Shown: positions 1-11,319 of the stretch, piece after piece | Position numbering within the stretch: the first letter of the stretch is position 1 | Layout: each line of letters starts with the position of its first letter | Assembly: GCA_947034885.2 (NCBI GenBank) | Contig: OX344752.2 | Coordinates: 6,820,001 to 6,884,000 of the forward strand | Reading direction: 5' to 3' | Source of the DNA: Thuidium tamariscinum | Lineage: Eukaryota; Streptophyta; Bryopsida; Hypnales; Thuidiaceae | Length of the DNA stretch: 64,000 nucleotides | Position numbers and translations under genes: made by a program | Notes under the pieces: generated by a model | The model's database searches: none | The model's input: the letters and a program-made list of their open reading frames with translations, nothing else | What the model was told of the DNA's origin: nothing

Positions 1-842
1 GTTAAAACTACAAAATTTATCTAAAGTTTTTCTATTGTCTTTTCACAAGTCAAATCTAAAAAGTTGGTGACCAGAAAATATGAGGTTAAAGGGCTTAACA
101 TGCATAACTCCAATCAATTTATGGCTTCTCAAAATCTACTCTACAATTTTTGTAAGTGAATTTTGAATGTGATTTTTTTGCCAAGATCTAGTGTATTTGA
201 GGCTCATTTTCAAGAGCTCTCGCCACCACAGAAGTCAATATTGCAATGGGTACCCTTGCACAAAATCTTGAATAGAAAAATCACCATCATTCATTTTCTG
301 ATTTATATTTTTGGCACTTAAACTAGACTTCATAAAGAACTTTCCCAAAATATAAACTGCTCAAAATAGCAACTTAGTCAGGTTTTATTTAACCCTAGAA
401 TGACATTGAAGAGGACAAAATTTGTCCTCAAGCATTTTTAGAAGCTAAATAAAACCTATCCAAATTATTATTTTTAGAAGTTTATATTTTTGGAAGATTC
501 CTTTATAAGTCTAATTTTAGCATCAAAAATCCAATTTTGAAAGTGAATGATCATGGTTTTTTAATTCAAGATTTTGTACAAGGCTGTTCATTGCAATCTT
601 GACTTTTTGTAATGTTGAGGGCTCTTGGAAATGAGTCTCAAATACACTAGATCTTGGAGAAAAAATCACATTCAAAATTCATTTAAGAAAATTGTAGAGT
701 AGATTTTGAGAGGCCATAAATTGATTGGGTTGTGCATGTTAGGCCGTTTAACCTTGTATTTTTTTGGTGACCAAATTTTTTTAGATTTGACATGTGAAAA
801 GAGGACTGAAAGACTTCAAATCATTTTAATTTACTGTTTTAA
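1..842. repeat. Long fold-back element, about 0.84 kb
   Basis: The two halves are imperfect inverted copies of each other. GTTAAAAC at the left edge pairs with GTTTTAAC near 835-842. Blocks around 60-250 (ATGCATAACTCCAATCAATT, CAAGATCTAGTGTATTTGAG) recur in reverse complement at about 600-740. The centre is the palindrome GAGGACAAAATTTGTCCTC near 412-430. No coding frame is convincing. I read it as a non-autonomous DNA element made almost wholly of its own inverted repeats. The left edge coincides with the window start, so it may extend further, and no target duplication can be tested. Confidence 0.7.
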
Positions 843-1743
843 CACCTCCGTAATCAAACATTGTAATCTTTCAATCTATAATTGATATTGTTGTATTTTC
901 TTTTCCTATGTAATCTCTAACACGTCTAGTTTGAATTTGTACGGTTACAATTCAAAAAAAATTGGAACAACTTATCAAAACGTTGACATTTTATTCAATG
1001 TAGAGTAAATTCCTTAAAGCTAAAGAAAACTCAAGGTCACTCTAGGGTTAACTTTAAAGTTTTGCAAACACTAGATTTTGGGTGCCCAAAGCATTTAGAG
1101 AATAATTTTGCACACAACTGACCAAATATAATTCAAAATTACGAAAACAATTCTAAAAAGTCTGGCCATGCATGCTGTGCCACTCAAATCCCAATAAAAT
1201 TTTATGGTTTTGACCCCAGCAATTCCTAGTCAGTAAACACAAACTATCATGTCCAATTTTAGACCTCCCTGCAATCAATTTGCTCTAACTCAAAATGAGC
1301 CTATGACACAAACTATCATGTCCAATTTTAGACCTCCCTGCAATCAATTTGCTCTAACTCAAAATGAGCCTACGACCTTGAAATGCGGGACCTATAACCA
1401 CTAGTTTTGTCTCAATGCCCGTCATCAAGGTCATTGCCATTTTTGAAGTAGATATGTATGAAATTTTTTATATTTACTTTTCAGAGATTAAGCTATATGT
1501 CTTCTGTATTTTTTTTAAAAAAATTTTTAGAGGAAAATTGATTTTTTTGAAATTTTTTAAAGGAAATATGAAGAAAAAATCCACATCAAATAGAAAATTA
1601 TTCCAAAAAATCTGAAATTTTCACCACGTGTGGACATTATAGTGATAAACATCCCGGTGTAAATTCAATTTTCGTATCTATCTGTAATTGGTATACAATC
1701 GACATTGAAAATACATTCATAATTCAAATTGCAATACAATATT
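843..1743. repeat. AT-rich fragments of dispersed repeats R1 and R2
   Basis: No gene is visible. About 1115-1345 matches the R1 repeat seen at 16119-16290 and 40596-40760 (shared CATGTCC, GACCTCC and CTAACTCAAAATG blocks). About 1380-1743 matches the start of R2 at 19680-20040 and 42160-42530. The junction of the two families near 1375 is therefore a rearranged copy. The solo LTR at 1744 interrupts the R2 part. Confidence 0.6.
1238..1376. repeat. Tandem duplication of a 69-bp unit
   Basis: A block beginning ACAAACTATCATGTCC and ending at AATGAGCCTA occurs twice head to tail with a 69-base period. The copies differ only near the junction (CTATGAC against CTACGAC). It lies inside an R1 fragment and looks like a recent local duplication without coding content. 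Confidence 0.85.
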
Positions 1744-3081
1744 TGTAGAAGTATTTTTAATCTCTTCTAAAAATAAACCTTTTTATAAGATTCGAACGCT
1801 AGGAGGTAAACTATCCCAATTGATTTATAAAATTTAACCCAAAGGAAATTACCAATTGCAAGATTGTGAAAATAATTATAGTCCCTATCATATCAAAATC
1901 CAATCGGTTAAGTCCCGCTTATCTTAGTCAATCGGTTTTATATCTTTCTGCTTTTCCAATTGGCTTCCAGCTTTGCTCCCTTTCTCCCGATTGGTCTTCT
2001 TTGCAGCACTCCAGCATCACCGATTGGCTCCAGCACCATAGACACAGGCTCATTATTTTTAACAATCGGTTTCTCTCATTCTTCATCACTCAACATAGTT
2101 TCGAATTAAATCCCTATCGTTTTCTATTTAATTATTTCAATTGCACCATTTATAATTCCAATTGTTCTCTCTAATTTTACAATTCCACTCTAGTTCTTTA
2201 CAACATTCTCAATTGGTATTCAATTTAATTCATAGTTTCCTCCAATCGGTTATTCATACATAACATTCACAATCGGTTTTCTATTTAAAATACATGCTCT
2301 CAATTATGCTTTTATAATTATTATTAATTTTCTCTCCATTATTAAAGCTATTCCAATTGCTCAAATTATCTCAGTCTATCACAATTGGTAATCACACAAA
2401 TTACCCACTCATTGGTTATATATTCAATACACACTATTTCTCCAATTGGTATTCTATAACAGTCTATCCATTAAACTCCAATCGGTATTCTTCATCACAG
2501 ATCAACTTCATATCCAATTGGTATTGCTGATTTTACAAGTCAATTTTCCAATCGATATTGTATTCAACTCATACACATATAATCAATTAAAATCCAATCG
2601 GCCATTATCCACACACAGCACACAGAACCTCATACAACACCCAATCGGTATACAATCATAGAACACACACACAGAAACTCCAATTGGACTCACACACACA
2701 CAGTACACACAATCACACATAAACACACACAATTGGCAAATCCATTCACTAAATTACTTCAGCTCCGAAAATACAAAAATTCACAATTGTTTTACTTCCA
2801 CCGATTGGAAGGAGCGCCTGTCTCTCTCAAGGTCAACTGAAAAACCAATTGTAAAAACGGGCTACATAACCACCAGCTGGCCTACCAGCTAGAACCGCCA
2901 ATCGGAATCATTGAGAAAATGCCTCTCTGAATCACATTGGAAATACCCAATTGGCAAATACACCGTATAGTTCTAGAGTCGATCTGTATAGCCTCTATAA
3001 GTATGCTACCAATTGGCAAACTACAAGAATAACCTCAAAAACTACCAATTGGTCAAAATGAAAAATATAATTCAGTCCACA
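1744..3081. mobile_element. Solo LTR (1338 bp) with ATATT target duplication
   Basis: The segment begins TGTAGAAG and ends AGTCCACA, the TG...CA ends of an LTR. It is flanked on both sides by ATATT (1739-1743 and 3082-3086). The related uninterrupted sequence at about 20025-20040 and 42510-42525 has one ATATT and no insert, so the boundaries are supported independently. There is no internal gag-pol and no second LTR, hence a solo LTR. Its body holds nearly 30 copies of a (C)CAAT(T/C)GG motif on either strand at irregular spacing. Several short ORFs inside it are not genes. Confidence 0.8.
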
Positions 3082-3226
3082 ATATTCAACATTATGAATT
3101 TTTCAAATATTCCAATTGGATTAGAAACTAGAGTACATGGCCTTCATTTTGTTAGTTGGGCTCACGAGAAGACAAAGACAGTCAACAAGCTAAAAAAGAA
3201 TGAAACAACGCTTTTAGTCTCTTTTA

Positions 3227-3422
3227 TACTATAAGAAACTCATGTTTTAGAAGACGGATTTTAGGTGACATCTAATGTAGCAACTCATGTTTTTATGTCA
3301 AGAATGATGTCCGCCATAACATTAAGATGTTATAGCGGACATCATTCTTGACATAAAAACATGAGTTGCTACATTAGATGTCACCTAAAATCCGTCATCT
3401 AAAACATGAGTTTCTTATAGTA
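3227..3422. mobile_element. CACTA-type hairpin MITE (196 bp), TTA duplication
   Basis: This is a near-perfect palindrome. The ends are TACTATAAGAAAC and GTTTCTTATAGTA (first C of CACTA changed to T). The centre lies at about 3325 in GTTATAGCGGACATC and its mirror. TTA flanks both ends (3224-3226, 3423-3425), matching the 3-bp duplication of CACTA transposons. It is the same length as, and closely related to, the element at 4496-4691. Confidence 0.85.
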
Positions 3423-4495
3423 TTAGAGACTCTTGTGGTCATCCAAATGCTAGAGAATGGTGCTAGTGGCCTTTAGGAATTAACATTTATTCTAAATGAA
3501 CAGTGCCTTGGAAATTGAAGGACTACATTCCACTGTAGGGCATCTGAAATCCATCACAAAGGCCCAACAGTCTTAAAGTGTCGCTTTTAGAGCCATCTAC
3601 CTTATGGTTTCCTTTGCAATATCAATTTAAAATTTGTTTTGCAATCATATTGATAGCAATATTTTTATTGGGTTTTCATTTCTAATCACCCTTTTGAAGT
3701 CCTCCAACACAGATCCACTTGAATTAAGTTACCATCTTCTTCTTTTTCTTCTTTTCTAAAATGATCCATGTGTAGACTTGCATGCAAAATGCCACGTAAA
3801 GAATGGACAGAATTATAATGGAAAGGATGAGTGGTGGAGATGTGATGTGAGGAAATTATGGGAACCCACAAATCATTGTTGTACAAAACATCTGGCATGT
3901 CACTGTATGAGCAACAACAAAGGAATGCCCCCATAACTTACAATAAGTTAGCCCAGAAGCTCAAGCACTGTGTGGCGTGAGTGGGTTGGGGGGAGTATTT
4001 ATTTTTTACTAGTCTTTTCAATATTTTCTTAAAAATAATTTTCTTCTTGATGGAAGAATACATTGTATAGTAATTGAGTGAATTTTTGCAAACTTCATGA
4101 TGTCATGCAGGCGTGGAAATGTCAGTTTGGGTGATGCTAGCTTTCATGAGTGACACTCAATTTGTGAGTGGGGGTGGAAAAACACTTTTTGCATGCTTTC
4201 AAAGGAGACCAGGGATCTTAAAACTAGCTAAATTGCGCCAAAAATCAACAAAAAAAAATGGAGAGCTAAATCTTTGTTTTAAAAAAAAATTCAATTTGAA
4301 GATTTGAGCCAAAATGTCTCGGCAAAATTTCAGTTGCTAGCAAAAAAAAAATTTCACCCAAGGGGGGGAGCATTCATGTGCTAGGGTTTGTCATCCGTGG
4401 TGGCATGGCAGCTCCACGACCGTCTAGATCGTAGCCCTGCGGCCACATCCCAGCCGTCGAAATCGCAGTCAGGGTTTTGGTGTCTTCTCCACCAA
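3423..4495. repeat. Non-coding dispersed repeat DNA
   Basis: No gene is visible. About 3600-4240 is a dispersed repeat also seen near 17930-18300 plus 19290-19400, and in part at 41210-41325. Shared blocks include CCTTTGCAATATCAATTT, TTTCTAATCACCC and GGATGATGCTAGC-like text. A minus-strand ORF over 3686-3934 recurs in altered form at 18001-18279. It follows repeat homology and shows no domain, so I do not call a gene. Confidence 0.55.
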
Positions 4496-4691
4496 CACTA
4501 TAAGAAACCTATGTTTTAAATGACGGATTTTAGGTGACATCCAATTACACAACCCATGTTTTTATGTCCAAACTAATGTCCGCCATAACATCTTGATGTT
4601 ATGGCGGACATTAATTTGGATATAAAAACACGGGTTGCATCATTGAATGTCACCTAAAATTCATCATCTAAAACACAAGTTTCTTATAGTG
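4496..4691. mobile_element. CACTA-type hairpin MITE (196 bp), CAA duplication
   Basis: The ends are CACTATAAGAAACC and GTTTCTTATAGTG, and the whole length folds back on itself. CAA is duplicated at 4493-4495 and 4692-4694. Sequence and length match the MITE at 3227-3422, so the two are sister copies. The terminal motif resembles En/Spm (CACTA) termini. Confidence 0.88.
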
Positions 4692-5027
4692 CAAGCACGC
4701 TCCTATAGCTTGTGCTTCTCCTCCCTGCAAGACGCATTTGCAACCTGCAGTCCTGCACTTGCTCAGGTTTTTCAGCATTTGGCAGCTGGTGCGCTCTAGC
4801 AAATTGGCACTTGTTCTCTCTGGCTTGGGCCTTGCAATTGGGTTCTTCAATGTGGCAATTCCGATCACTAATGTTTTTTGAAAACGGCATATTTGCCTCG
4901 TTTGATTTTGGGGTTTTGGCGCCTTCAGCCGAATGTACGCGTCACCACTTCCAATCTCCAGTGAAAATTTTGGAGGCGCTTCTTGATTGTCTCCCTTGCA
5001 TTCACTGCAATTGGAAAATGGTGGATT

Positions 5028-5244
5028 CACTAGAAGAACCCCTTGTTTATCTAGACATGGGTTGTCTAACTTGACGATGTTTACCTAGACGTTCAATGTA
5101 GAAACCTCATGTTTTTTTGTCATTGAAGATGTTACAGTGGACGTCAATGTTGACAAAAAAACATGAAGTTGCTACATTGAACATCTAGGTAAATAGCGTG
5201 AAGTTAGACAACCCATGTCTAGATAAACAAAGGATTCTACTAGT
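5028..5244. mobile_element. CACTA-type hairpin MITE (217 bp), ATT duplication
   Basis: Ends are CACTAGAAGAA and TTCTACTAGTG, flanked by ATT at 5025-5027 and 5245-5247. The arms pair across the centre near 5130 (AGATGTTACAGTGGACGTC). It is a different subfamily from the 196-bp pair because its arm sequence differs, though the terminal motif is kept. Confidence 0.83.
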
Positions 5245-5695
5245 GATTGATGGCTGTGCCAGAAGTCCAAAATTGGCACGAGCAGGGAGCTGTTGGCAAT
5301 TTGGCATTTCTTCGCGATTCAGGAAGTACGAGACATCGACGGCAAGATGGCAATTGTTCCACAATATAATCTCCCCCTTACTCCTTCTTGCATCGCGTTA
5401 ATTTCAATTGCCTTGTTTGCTTGCTCCTGATCGTTCTTACTTGTTTCTAATCGCTCTGTTTCCTTCTGAGTTCCGATCGGTCATGCTTGCTCCTGATCGC
5501 TCTTGTGACCTCTCAATTGCTCCCAATTGCCTGATTGCCCAATTGCTCTTGATTGCTCCTAAATTCCGAGTTGAGTCTTCATCTCTCCAACAGCTAACTC
5601 CTGTTTTTCGGGTGGGGTTTTGTCCCGGGGAGGACACTTCTTGTATATTTGGGGGATCCACGTGCGGCGGTGGGGTATTTTTAGGGGGGTTATCA
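5245..5695. other. Non-coding spacer, no gene supported
   Basis: Moderately GC-rich spacer between two CACTA-type elements. It contains a short imperfect repetition of TTGCTCCTGATCG-like blocks (5415-5560). Open frames on both strands (for example 5408-5791) lack recognisable domains and run into the neighbouring transposon. I see no supportable gene. Confidence 0.5.
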
Positions 5696-6932
5696 CACTA
5701 TAAGAAAACATCGAATTTTGGGACGTCCAAAAAAATGCGATTTTTGTGTCAAACACAATATCTCCTAAAATCCGTCAAAATGGACAAGTAAAAAACATGG
5801 TGGAAAAAACGGAAAACACGTTCTTTTTTTTTTGGACATCCTTCAAGACATGTTAATTTGAGGGATCCAAATAGTGCCATTTGGCAGTGCGGAAAGGTCG
5901 ACATCAACAATTTTTTGGCGGGCAGTGCCACCTATGATTTTTTTTCATCCATTGCCTCATCCATGTTTTTTGTGACGTGGACCCCCAAATTATGCTGACG
6001 TGGACTCCAAATTATGCTGACGTGGACCCCAAATTATGCTGATGTGGACTCCAAATTATGTTGATGTGGCATGCTTTGTCAGCACACTTTTGGGTCACCT
6101 GAAAATTGTAATGGTGTTTCTTAAGACGTCAAATTAAACGTTAGTTAGTACATTGTATCTACAAATCCAAGTTAGAAAATAAATAATATTAAAATAAAAA
6201 ATAAAACAAAACAAAAAAATTAAATTATAAAATTAAAAAAATTAAAAAACTTACCACTTACCTTTTTGAGAATTTTTGATGGTGAAATGAAAAGATTACT
6301 TCATTTAAAGTTAATGAAAATGAAGGAAGAAAAGCCTATACTTATATCCTTTCTCAGCCTTAGGTGAGACAAAAGATATGGGATTTGAGAAAATGGCAAC
6401 TTGACAATTGAATATGTTGATGTCATTTGAGACATGTCACGTCATTTCAAACATCAAGATGTTTTCTTGAACATCTCAACATTATTTTTGCATATCCCAT
6501 ATCGATTGTCTCTCCTCCCACCACTGAACTAGTATAAAGACCACTTGTTTTCATTCATATTATGCATCCAAATCATCCATCCATTCCCCTTTTTTTTGCA
6601 AAACATGCCACGTGGGTGCCCTTTTTCTAAATTTTTCACTTGTGATCAATTTTTACTATAGACCATAAATTTTTTAATTAATTTAAAAAAATTAGAATGA
6701 ACTCTTTGCTGACGTGGCCATCTATGTTTTTTTGGATGTTTGAAAAAATCTTACCATGTTCTATGTGATGTCCAAAAAAACATCCCTGTCTCAGTGGACA
6801 TATCCATATTGCACGAAAAACATGCAATATTTCCAGTGACATCTAATAAAATCCTGCGAGTGCTGTTGCGTTTTTTAAAAACATGACATGTTTTTGTTTT
6901 GACGACACAGAATACACGAGTTTCTTATAGTG
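5696..6932. mobile_element. Non-autonomous CACTA element (1237 bp), TCA duplication
   Basis: It begins CACTATAAGAAAAC and ends GTTTCTTATAGTG, flanked by TCA at 5693-5695 and 6933-6935. The size and lack of a transposase frame indicate a deletion derivative. Its left part has four short head-to-tail repeats of GACGTGGACYCCAAATTATG (about 5970-6065), resembling the subterminal repeat clusters of CACTA elements. Terminal kinship with the three hairpin MITEs nearby suggests a shared transposase source. Confidence 0.82.
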
Positions 6933-6935
6933 TCA

Positions 6936-7400
6936 ATTACTTGTAATTATTACTTGGCAACATTAAAAGAGCCCCTATTTTACCATAAAGCGAAAAAATC
7001 AGCCATATTATCATCCCTATTTTATTTTAAAAACACTTTGCCTTTTTAATGTCCCCTATTTTATATATAAATTTCTTATAAATTTTACCTAAGATTATTT
7101 AAATGTACCCTATATTCTGCCGCACGTAGGTTATTAAAAAACCGGAAGTGTCCTCCCCTAGGATTTTGTGCAGGGCTCCTGATCTATTGGAGCGCTTTGA
7201 ACTTCTGTTGTTTTTGTTTTTTGTGGTACGTGTGGAAGGGGGGGTTCTGTGTTTGTGCAGGATTGTGTTCTATGGCGCCATGACTTAAGCTCCCTGAGAA
7301 TTTCAGGGTGCATTGCTTCGATTCGAGCCGAAATTCAAATGGTGTTGGGAAATACGTCGCTCCTGGACCTTCTGCTTTGATCCCTCTAGAGAATTGTTTG
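6936..7400. other. AT-rich spacer upstream of the hAT pseudogene
   Basis: Contains a CCCCTATTTTA motif repeated three times with variation (about 6973-7065), possibly belonging to the terminal region of the hAT element that follows. I could not identify terminal inverted repeats or an 8-bp duplication that would fix the hAT boundary. Confidence 0.4.
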
Positions 7401-7438
7401 GTGGAGGATGAGCGCTAGTTGACCCATGTTTCTGAAAC

Positions 7439-10246
7439 TTGCCTCTTGTAGTCGTTGTCTCGTATTGTGATCCGCGAGCCACCTACATTGTGACATCCCC
7501 GCTGCGTCCTAATGTGGTTGTCATTCCATTTGAGAGTGATGAGGAGGTTGGGGGCATGGGGAAGAGGAGCAAACGGCAAGCCCCCGTCATGCAGAAGCGG
7601 CGAAAGCTTGATGCGCCTTCCCTTACCCAGAAGTGGCAGGAGAAGTGGGCTTGTAAGTTTGCATGGGCGGAGGGCGAGTTCAATTCCGACAGTCACCTCA
7701 TTGGTGTTATCAGCCAAAGTTGCACCACGATAATGGGGAGGAAGAAGGTGATTGTTCCTAAACTTGACAATCTGGAAAAGCATGAAGGGAAGCGCCTGTA
7801 TTTGGAAGATGGTGTACCGCTGCCGGATCTGAAGAAAGGCAATACATACTACTCACTTGACTGCAAGCATGCCAAGCACTGCAAACTTTGGGCTTCTCGC
7901 AAGCTTGCGTCGACTGTGGCTCAACAATTGACGGCTGGGGAGGAGGGCGAGTGTAAGAGGAAGGGAGTACAATTTTCAACCTTGTTCCAACTTCTCTCCC
8001 ATGGTCGTCCAATGGTGGATTTTCAAAGTCAGTAGTACTTGTTTAGGCATTTGAAATTGAAGAATATGCCTTCAAAGCACTGGTCGAAGTCTACTAGCTG
8101 GGAGATGTCCGAGCATTTGCATGCTGTTGTGCTTGCCGCTTTGAAGCAGGTAGTGCAGTCAGCTCGCTTTATTTCGATTAGTGCTGACGAGGTGACTGCG
8201 ATTGATTCCACGAGTTGGGTCGGTGTTCACGTTTACGTGGTGGACAATTGGTCCAGAGCACTGCACTTGTTACATTTGTCTTACATAGTTGATGGAGCTA
8301 CATCTGATAATCTCACTAACATTATAATGCATGCTCTCATTGAAGAGGGAGGTCTCACTCATGCTGAGATTGCTAGTAAGCTCGTCAGTTTTGGTTCTGA
8401 TGGTGTCAATGCTTTCTAGGGATCCAAAATGGGTGTAGTAACCCAAATCTGAGACAAATGGGCACCATTTTCACTTGGATCTAGTTGTGTCAGTCACAGG
8501 GTGAACCTTGTGGTTGAGACAATGTCCAAGTATCCCATGGTGTCCAAGCTTGAGAGGCTTTTTCAGTCTCTGTACTCGTTCTTTTGCCGCAGCAACAAGA
8601 GACATGTTGAGTTGGTTAAGTTTGCAAATCTCATGGAAACTAAGGGCAACAAGATGTTGCGCAATGTGGAAACTAGGTGGATTTCTATGAGAAGTCCTGC
8701 ACTGCGAGTTTTGTCTGAATACAAGGCTCTCCTTGTGAAAGTGGGAGTTGATCTCACTTCTGGTCCTGGGCAGAAAGCCGTGCTTGGGGCTGCCGATTTG
8801 TTTGAGTGCCTCTCTGACATAGAAGTGTTGTTGTCCACTTGTCCCTGGCATGTTTCACTCCACTATTGAATACAGTCCACAACTTGATGAAGTTGTCTCA
8901 AGAACGAGACATTTTTATTTGCGATTTCTTGCAGGCAGTTAAACTTTGCCAATCAGAGCTTGCCTGGATGTTCATTGAGCCGGCTACTTCTTTTCAAAAG
9001 AAGGATTTCCCTCTCTACAGCGATTTGGTGGCTCTCCAGTCCAACGACCTTCTATTGTAGTGGAAGGAGATCCTTGGAGGCTCCGGAATCTGTAACTTGT
9101 GCTTCGATTTGAATGTGACTATGGTGTTTGCTTGCAATCATGACAAGCAAACTGGAATGCACACCTTTGTTACACAAGAAGTTTTCAATCGGGTTTAGGA
9201 TAGTGTGGAGCGCCAATTCTCAAGTATTGCTCTTCAATCCATTTCCATTTTTTTTTGTTATTGTTTTCAGTTTTCAGATTCAGCTTATCAACTCCCAATT
9301 TTTTTTGTCTTTAAATTATGTTTTGTAAGTTTGGGACTTGTACTGGTATTCATATAGTTTCCTATTTTTTTTTGAAGTCTTTTGTAAGTGTAGAGCTTCT
9401 TTGAGGGCGTTTTGCTTCCATTTTTTTTGGGTCATTTCTGTTCTCCAGATGTGTGGTTTAGTCTTCTCATTTCATGTTAAATTTTGTAAATTTGTTTGGT
9501 GGGAATGTGGGAGTGTGGGACTGCCTGCTGAACGAGGCAGCGGCAAGCCGGCAACGGTAAATTGGTTTCATTTCGGATTACTGTTTTGATGCTATGTTTT
9601 GATCTTCAAATCAGAGCGATGGCTGATCTTTTGGGTGATTGCAGACATTGCGCAGTCCTTGTGCCAGGAATTTGATCGCCGATTTCCACAACATGAGCTT
9701 TTAGATGCCTTCGGGATTATTTACCCGCAATACTGGCATCAACAAGATGCCGAGGCCAGTTTTGCCCACCACCTAGGTGTTTTGAAAGCATTTTATGGTC
9801 ACGCTAAAAACGCGAACAATCCTGGGCAGTCTTTTGTTGCCTCCGAGATGCTTTCAGCCTCTAAATTAGATTTGCAACAGGGTTTGTTCAAAGTGACCAT
9901 GCAGGCCAACTGTGATGCAACATGTGGGGCCATTTCTAATGTGAATTCTGTGATACAGCTCTAGCGGAAGCTTTCCCAGTCACGGCACTTGACTTTCTTG
10001 ATTCCAGAGTACTTTAAACTAGAAGAAATAGGCTGTTGTTTGGTCTTGGGCTCTATTGAGGACGAGCGTTGTTTCTCTAACCTTAAGTTCCTGAAATCAT
10101 GCCATAGGAATAGATTAGGAAAGCATCTTCCGCTTGTTGTGCACATATTTGGTCAGAGCTTCTTTTCCCTTGAGAATTTTCCTTACAAGGAAGCTATAAA
10201 TTCTTGGAAATCAGCTTGCAAGGCCAGCCGACAAGGCGATTTGTGA
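7439..10246 (+). pseudogene. Decayed hAT-superfamily transposase
   Basis: A broken transposase reading mainly on the plus strand. The first block (7439-8035) carries a basic stretch and a Cys/His-rich segment (DCKHAKHC) typical of the N-terminal DNA-binding part. The next (8039-8419) has the SADEVTAID catalytic-core start. The third (8501-8869) has the CVSHRVNLVV and TRWISM signatures of the plant ZNF862-like hAT group. The last (9989-10246) has the C-terminal dimerisation motif (DERCFSNLKFLKS). Breaks are TAG at 8033, 8417, 9058 and 9962, a TGA near 8450 and a frame change near 8840-8860. A possible intron ends at TTGCAG near 9644. The order of blocks is intact, so decay is by point changes. 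Element ends were not found. Confidence 0.8.
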
Positions 10247-10249
10247 TTC

Positions 10250-11049
10250 CAGCTTAGTAGTATCCTCAATTTGCACTTGCCAATTCATTTATTCTTAGTT
10301 TTCATGAGATTTTGCCATCTTAGCCGCTCAAATTAGATTCCTTGATACCTGGATAGGCTGCTAGAGGTGTGTCACAGTGAAGTTCACGATTTCATGGCAG
10401 TTCGAGTGCTAGTGGGAGTGGTGGGCCTACGAGAGTTTTCTGCCAAGTCTTTTTCGGCTTGGAAAGCACTGAAGTGGTGCATTTGCGAGCTGCGGAAGTG
10501 GACAACGGAGCTTACTTTTTTGGGTGGGGAATTGAAAATTTTTTAATCTAATGTGGCTTGTTTGGTGGTGTGCAGGGATACTAACACTGCATTTTGGGCA
10601 GTCTTGCAAATGCAAGAAGGGTTCAACTCCCTTGTTAGTGAATTACTTTGTCAATTGTGCACTTGTTTTGTCTAAGTTTACTCTTGAGTCTTCATATTAA
10701 TTTTTCCAAAGAATGTTTGATTTCATAATGTACAGCATTGTTATTCCAAAGTTGCAAAATTTAAGACATTTGCTGCAGGCACTTAGCAAGTGAAGCACTT
10801 GTAGAACACCTCATATAGCCAATAATGCACTCCCAAAATTATTGAAGAATTGCAACTTGTGCAATACAACAAAAAAAAGTTGTAGTGAAAAAGCAACTTT
10901 CATATAATGAATTTATCCCTCTGTTTTTTCCAAAAAAATAAAATATTCGTGGGTATAGCTCCCTTTTTACACAGGAAAAGCTTTCAAGCGAATTCCTCTA
11001 AAACCGTTTTGGGATCGCTGAAGGAAACTGACCCCTGTAATCATATATT
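10250..11049. other. Spacer, probably 3' part of the hAT element then unrelated DNA
   Basis: No gene is visible. The segment starts moderately GC-rich right after the hAT C-terminal block and becomes AT-rich after about 10660. A minus ORF at 10427-10615 shows no domain. Confidence 0.4.
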
Positions 11050-11319
11050 CACTATAAGAAACCCCTGTCTTTGGTGGTGAGCCTTAATTTTTTATAACGG
11101 ATTTTAGGTGATGTCAATGCTGACAACTCAAAAACTTTATGTCAACAAAAATGTCTAATGTAACATCAATGTTAACATAAAAACATTGGACTATCAACAT
11201 TGATGTTACATTGGACATTTTTGTTGACATAAAGTTTTTGAGTTGTCAGCATTGACATCACCTAAAATCCGTCATAAAAAATTAGGGCTCGTCACCTAAA
11301 ACAGGGGTTTCTTCTAGTG
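11050..11319. mobile_element. CACTA-type hairpin MITE (270 bp), ATT duplication
   Basis: Ends are CACTATAAGAAACCCC and GGGGTTTCTTCTAGTG, flanked by ATT at 11047-11049 and 11320-11322. The interior is a long palindrome; GTCAACAAAAATGTC near 11140 mirrors GACATTTTTGTTGAC near 11215. The internal ATTTTAGGTGA blocks are shared with the 196-bp MITEs, linking the families. Confidence 0.85.

Noticed and set aside
3686..3934. Minus ORF (82 residues), related to one at 18001-18279
   Set aside because: It occurs only within a dispersed repeat, the two copies differ by frame-altering changes, and there is no domain.
4668..5074. Overlapping ORFs of 120 residues on both strands
   Set aside because: They run through two hairpin MITEs and have no domain; mirror-image ORFs are expected from palindromes.
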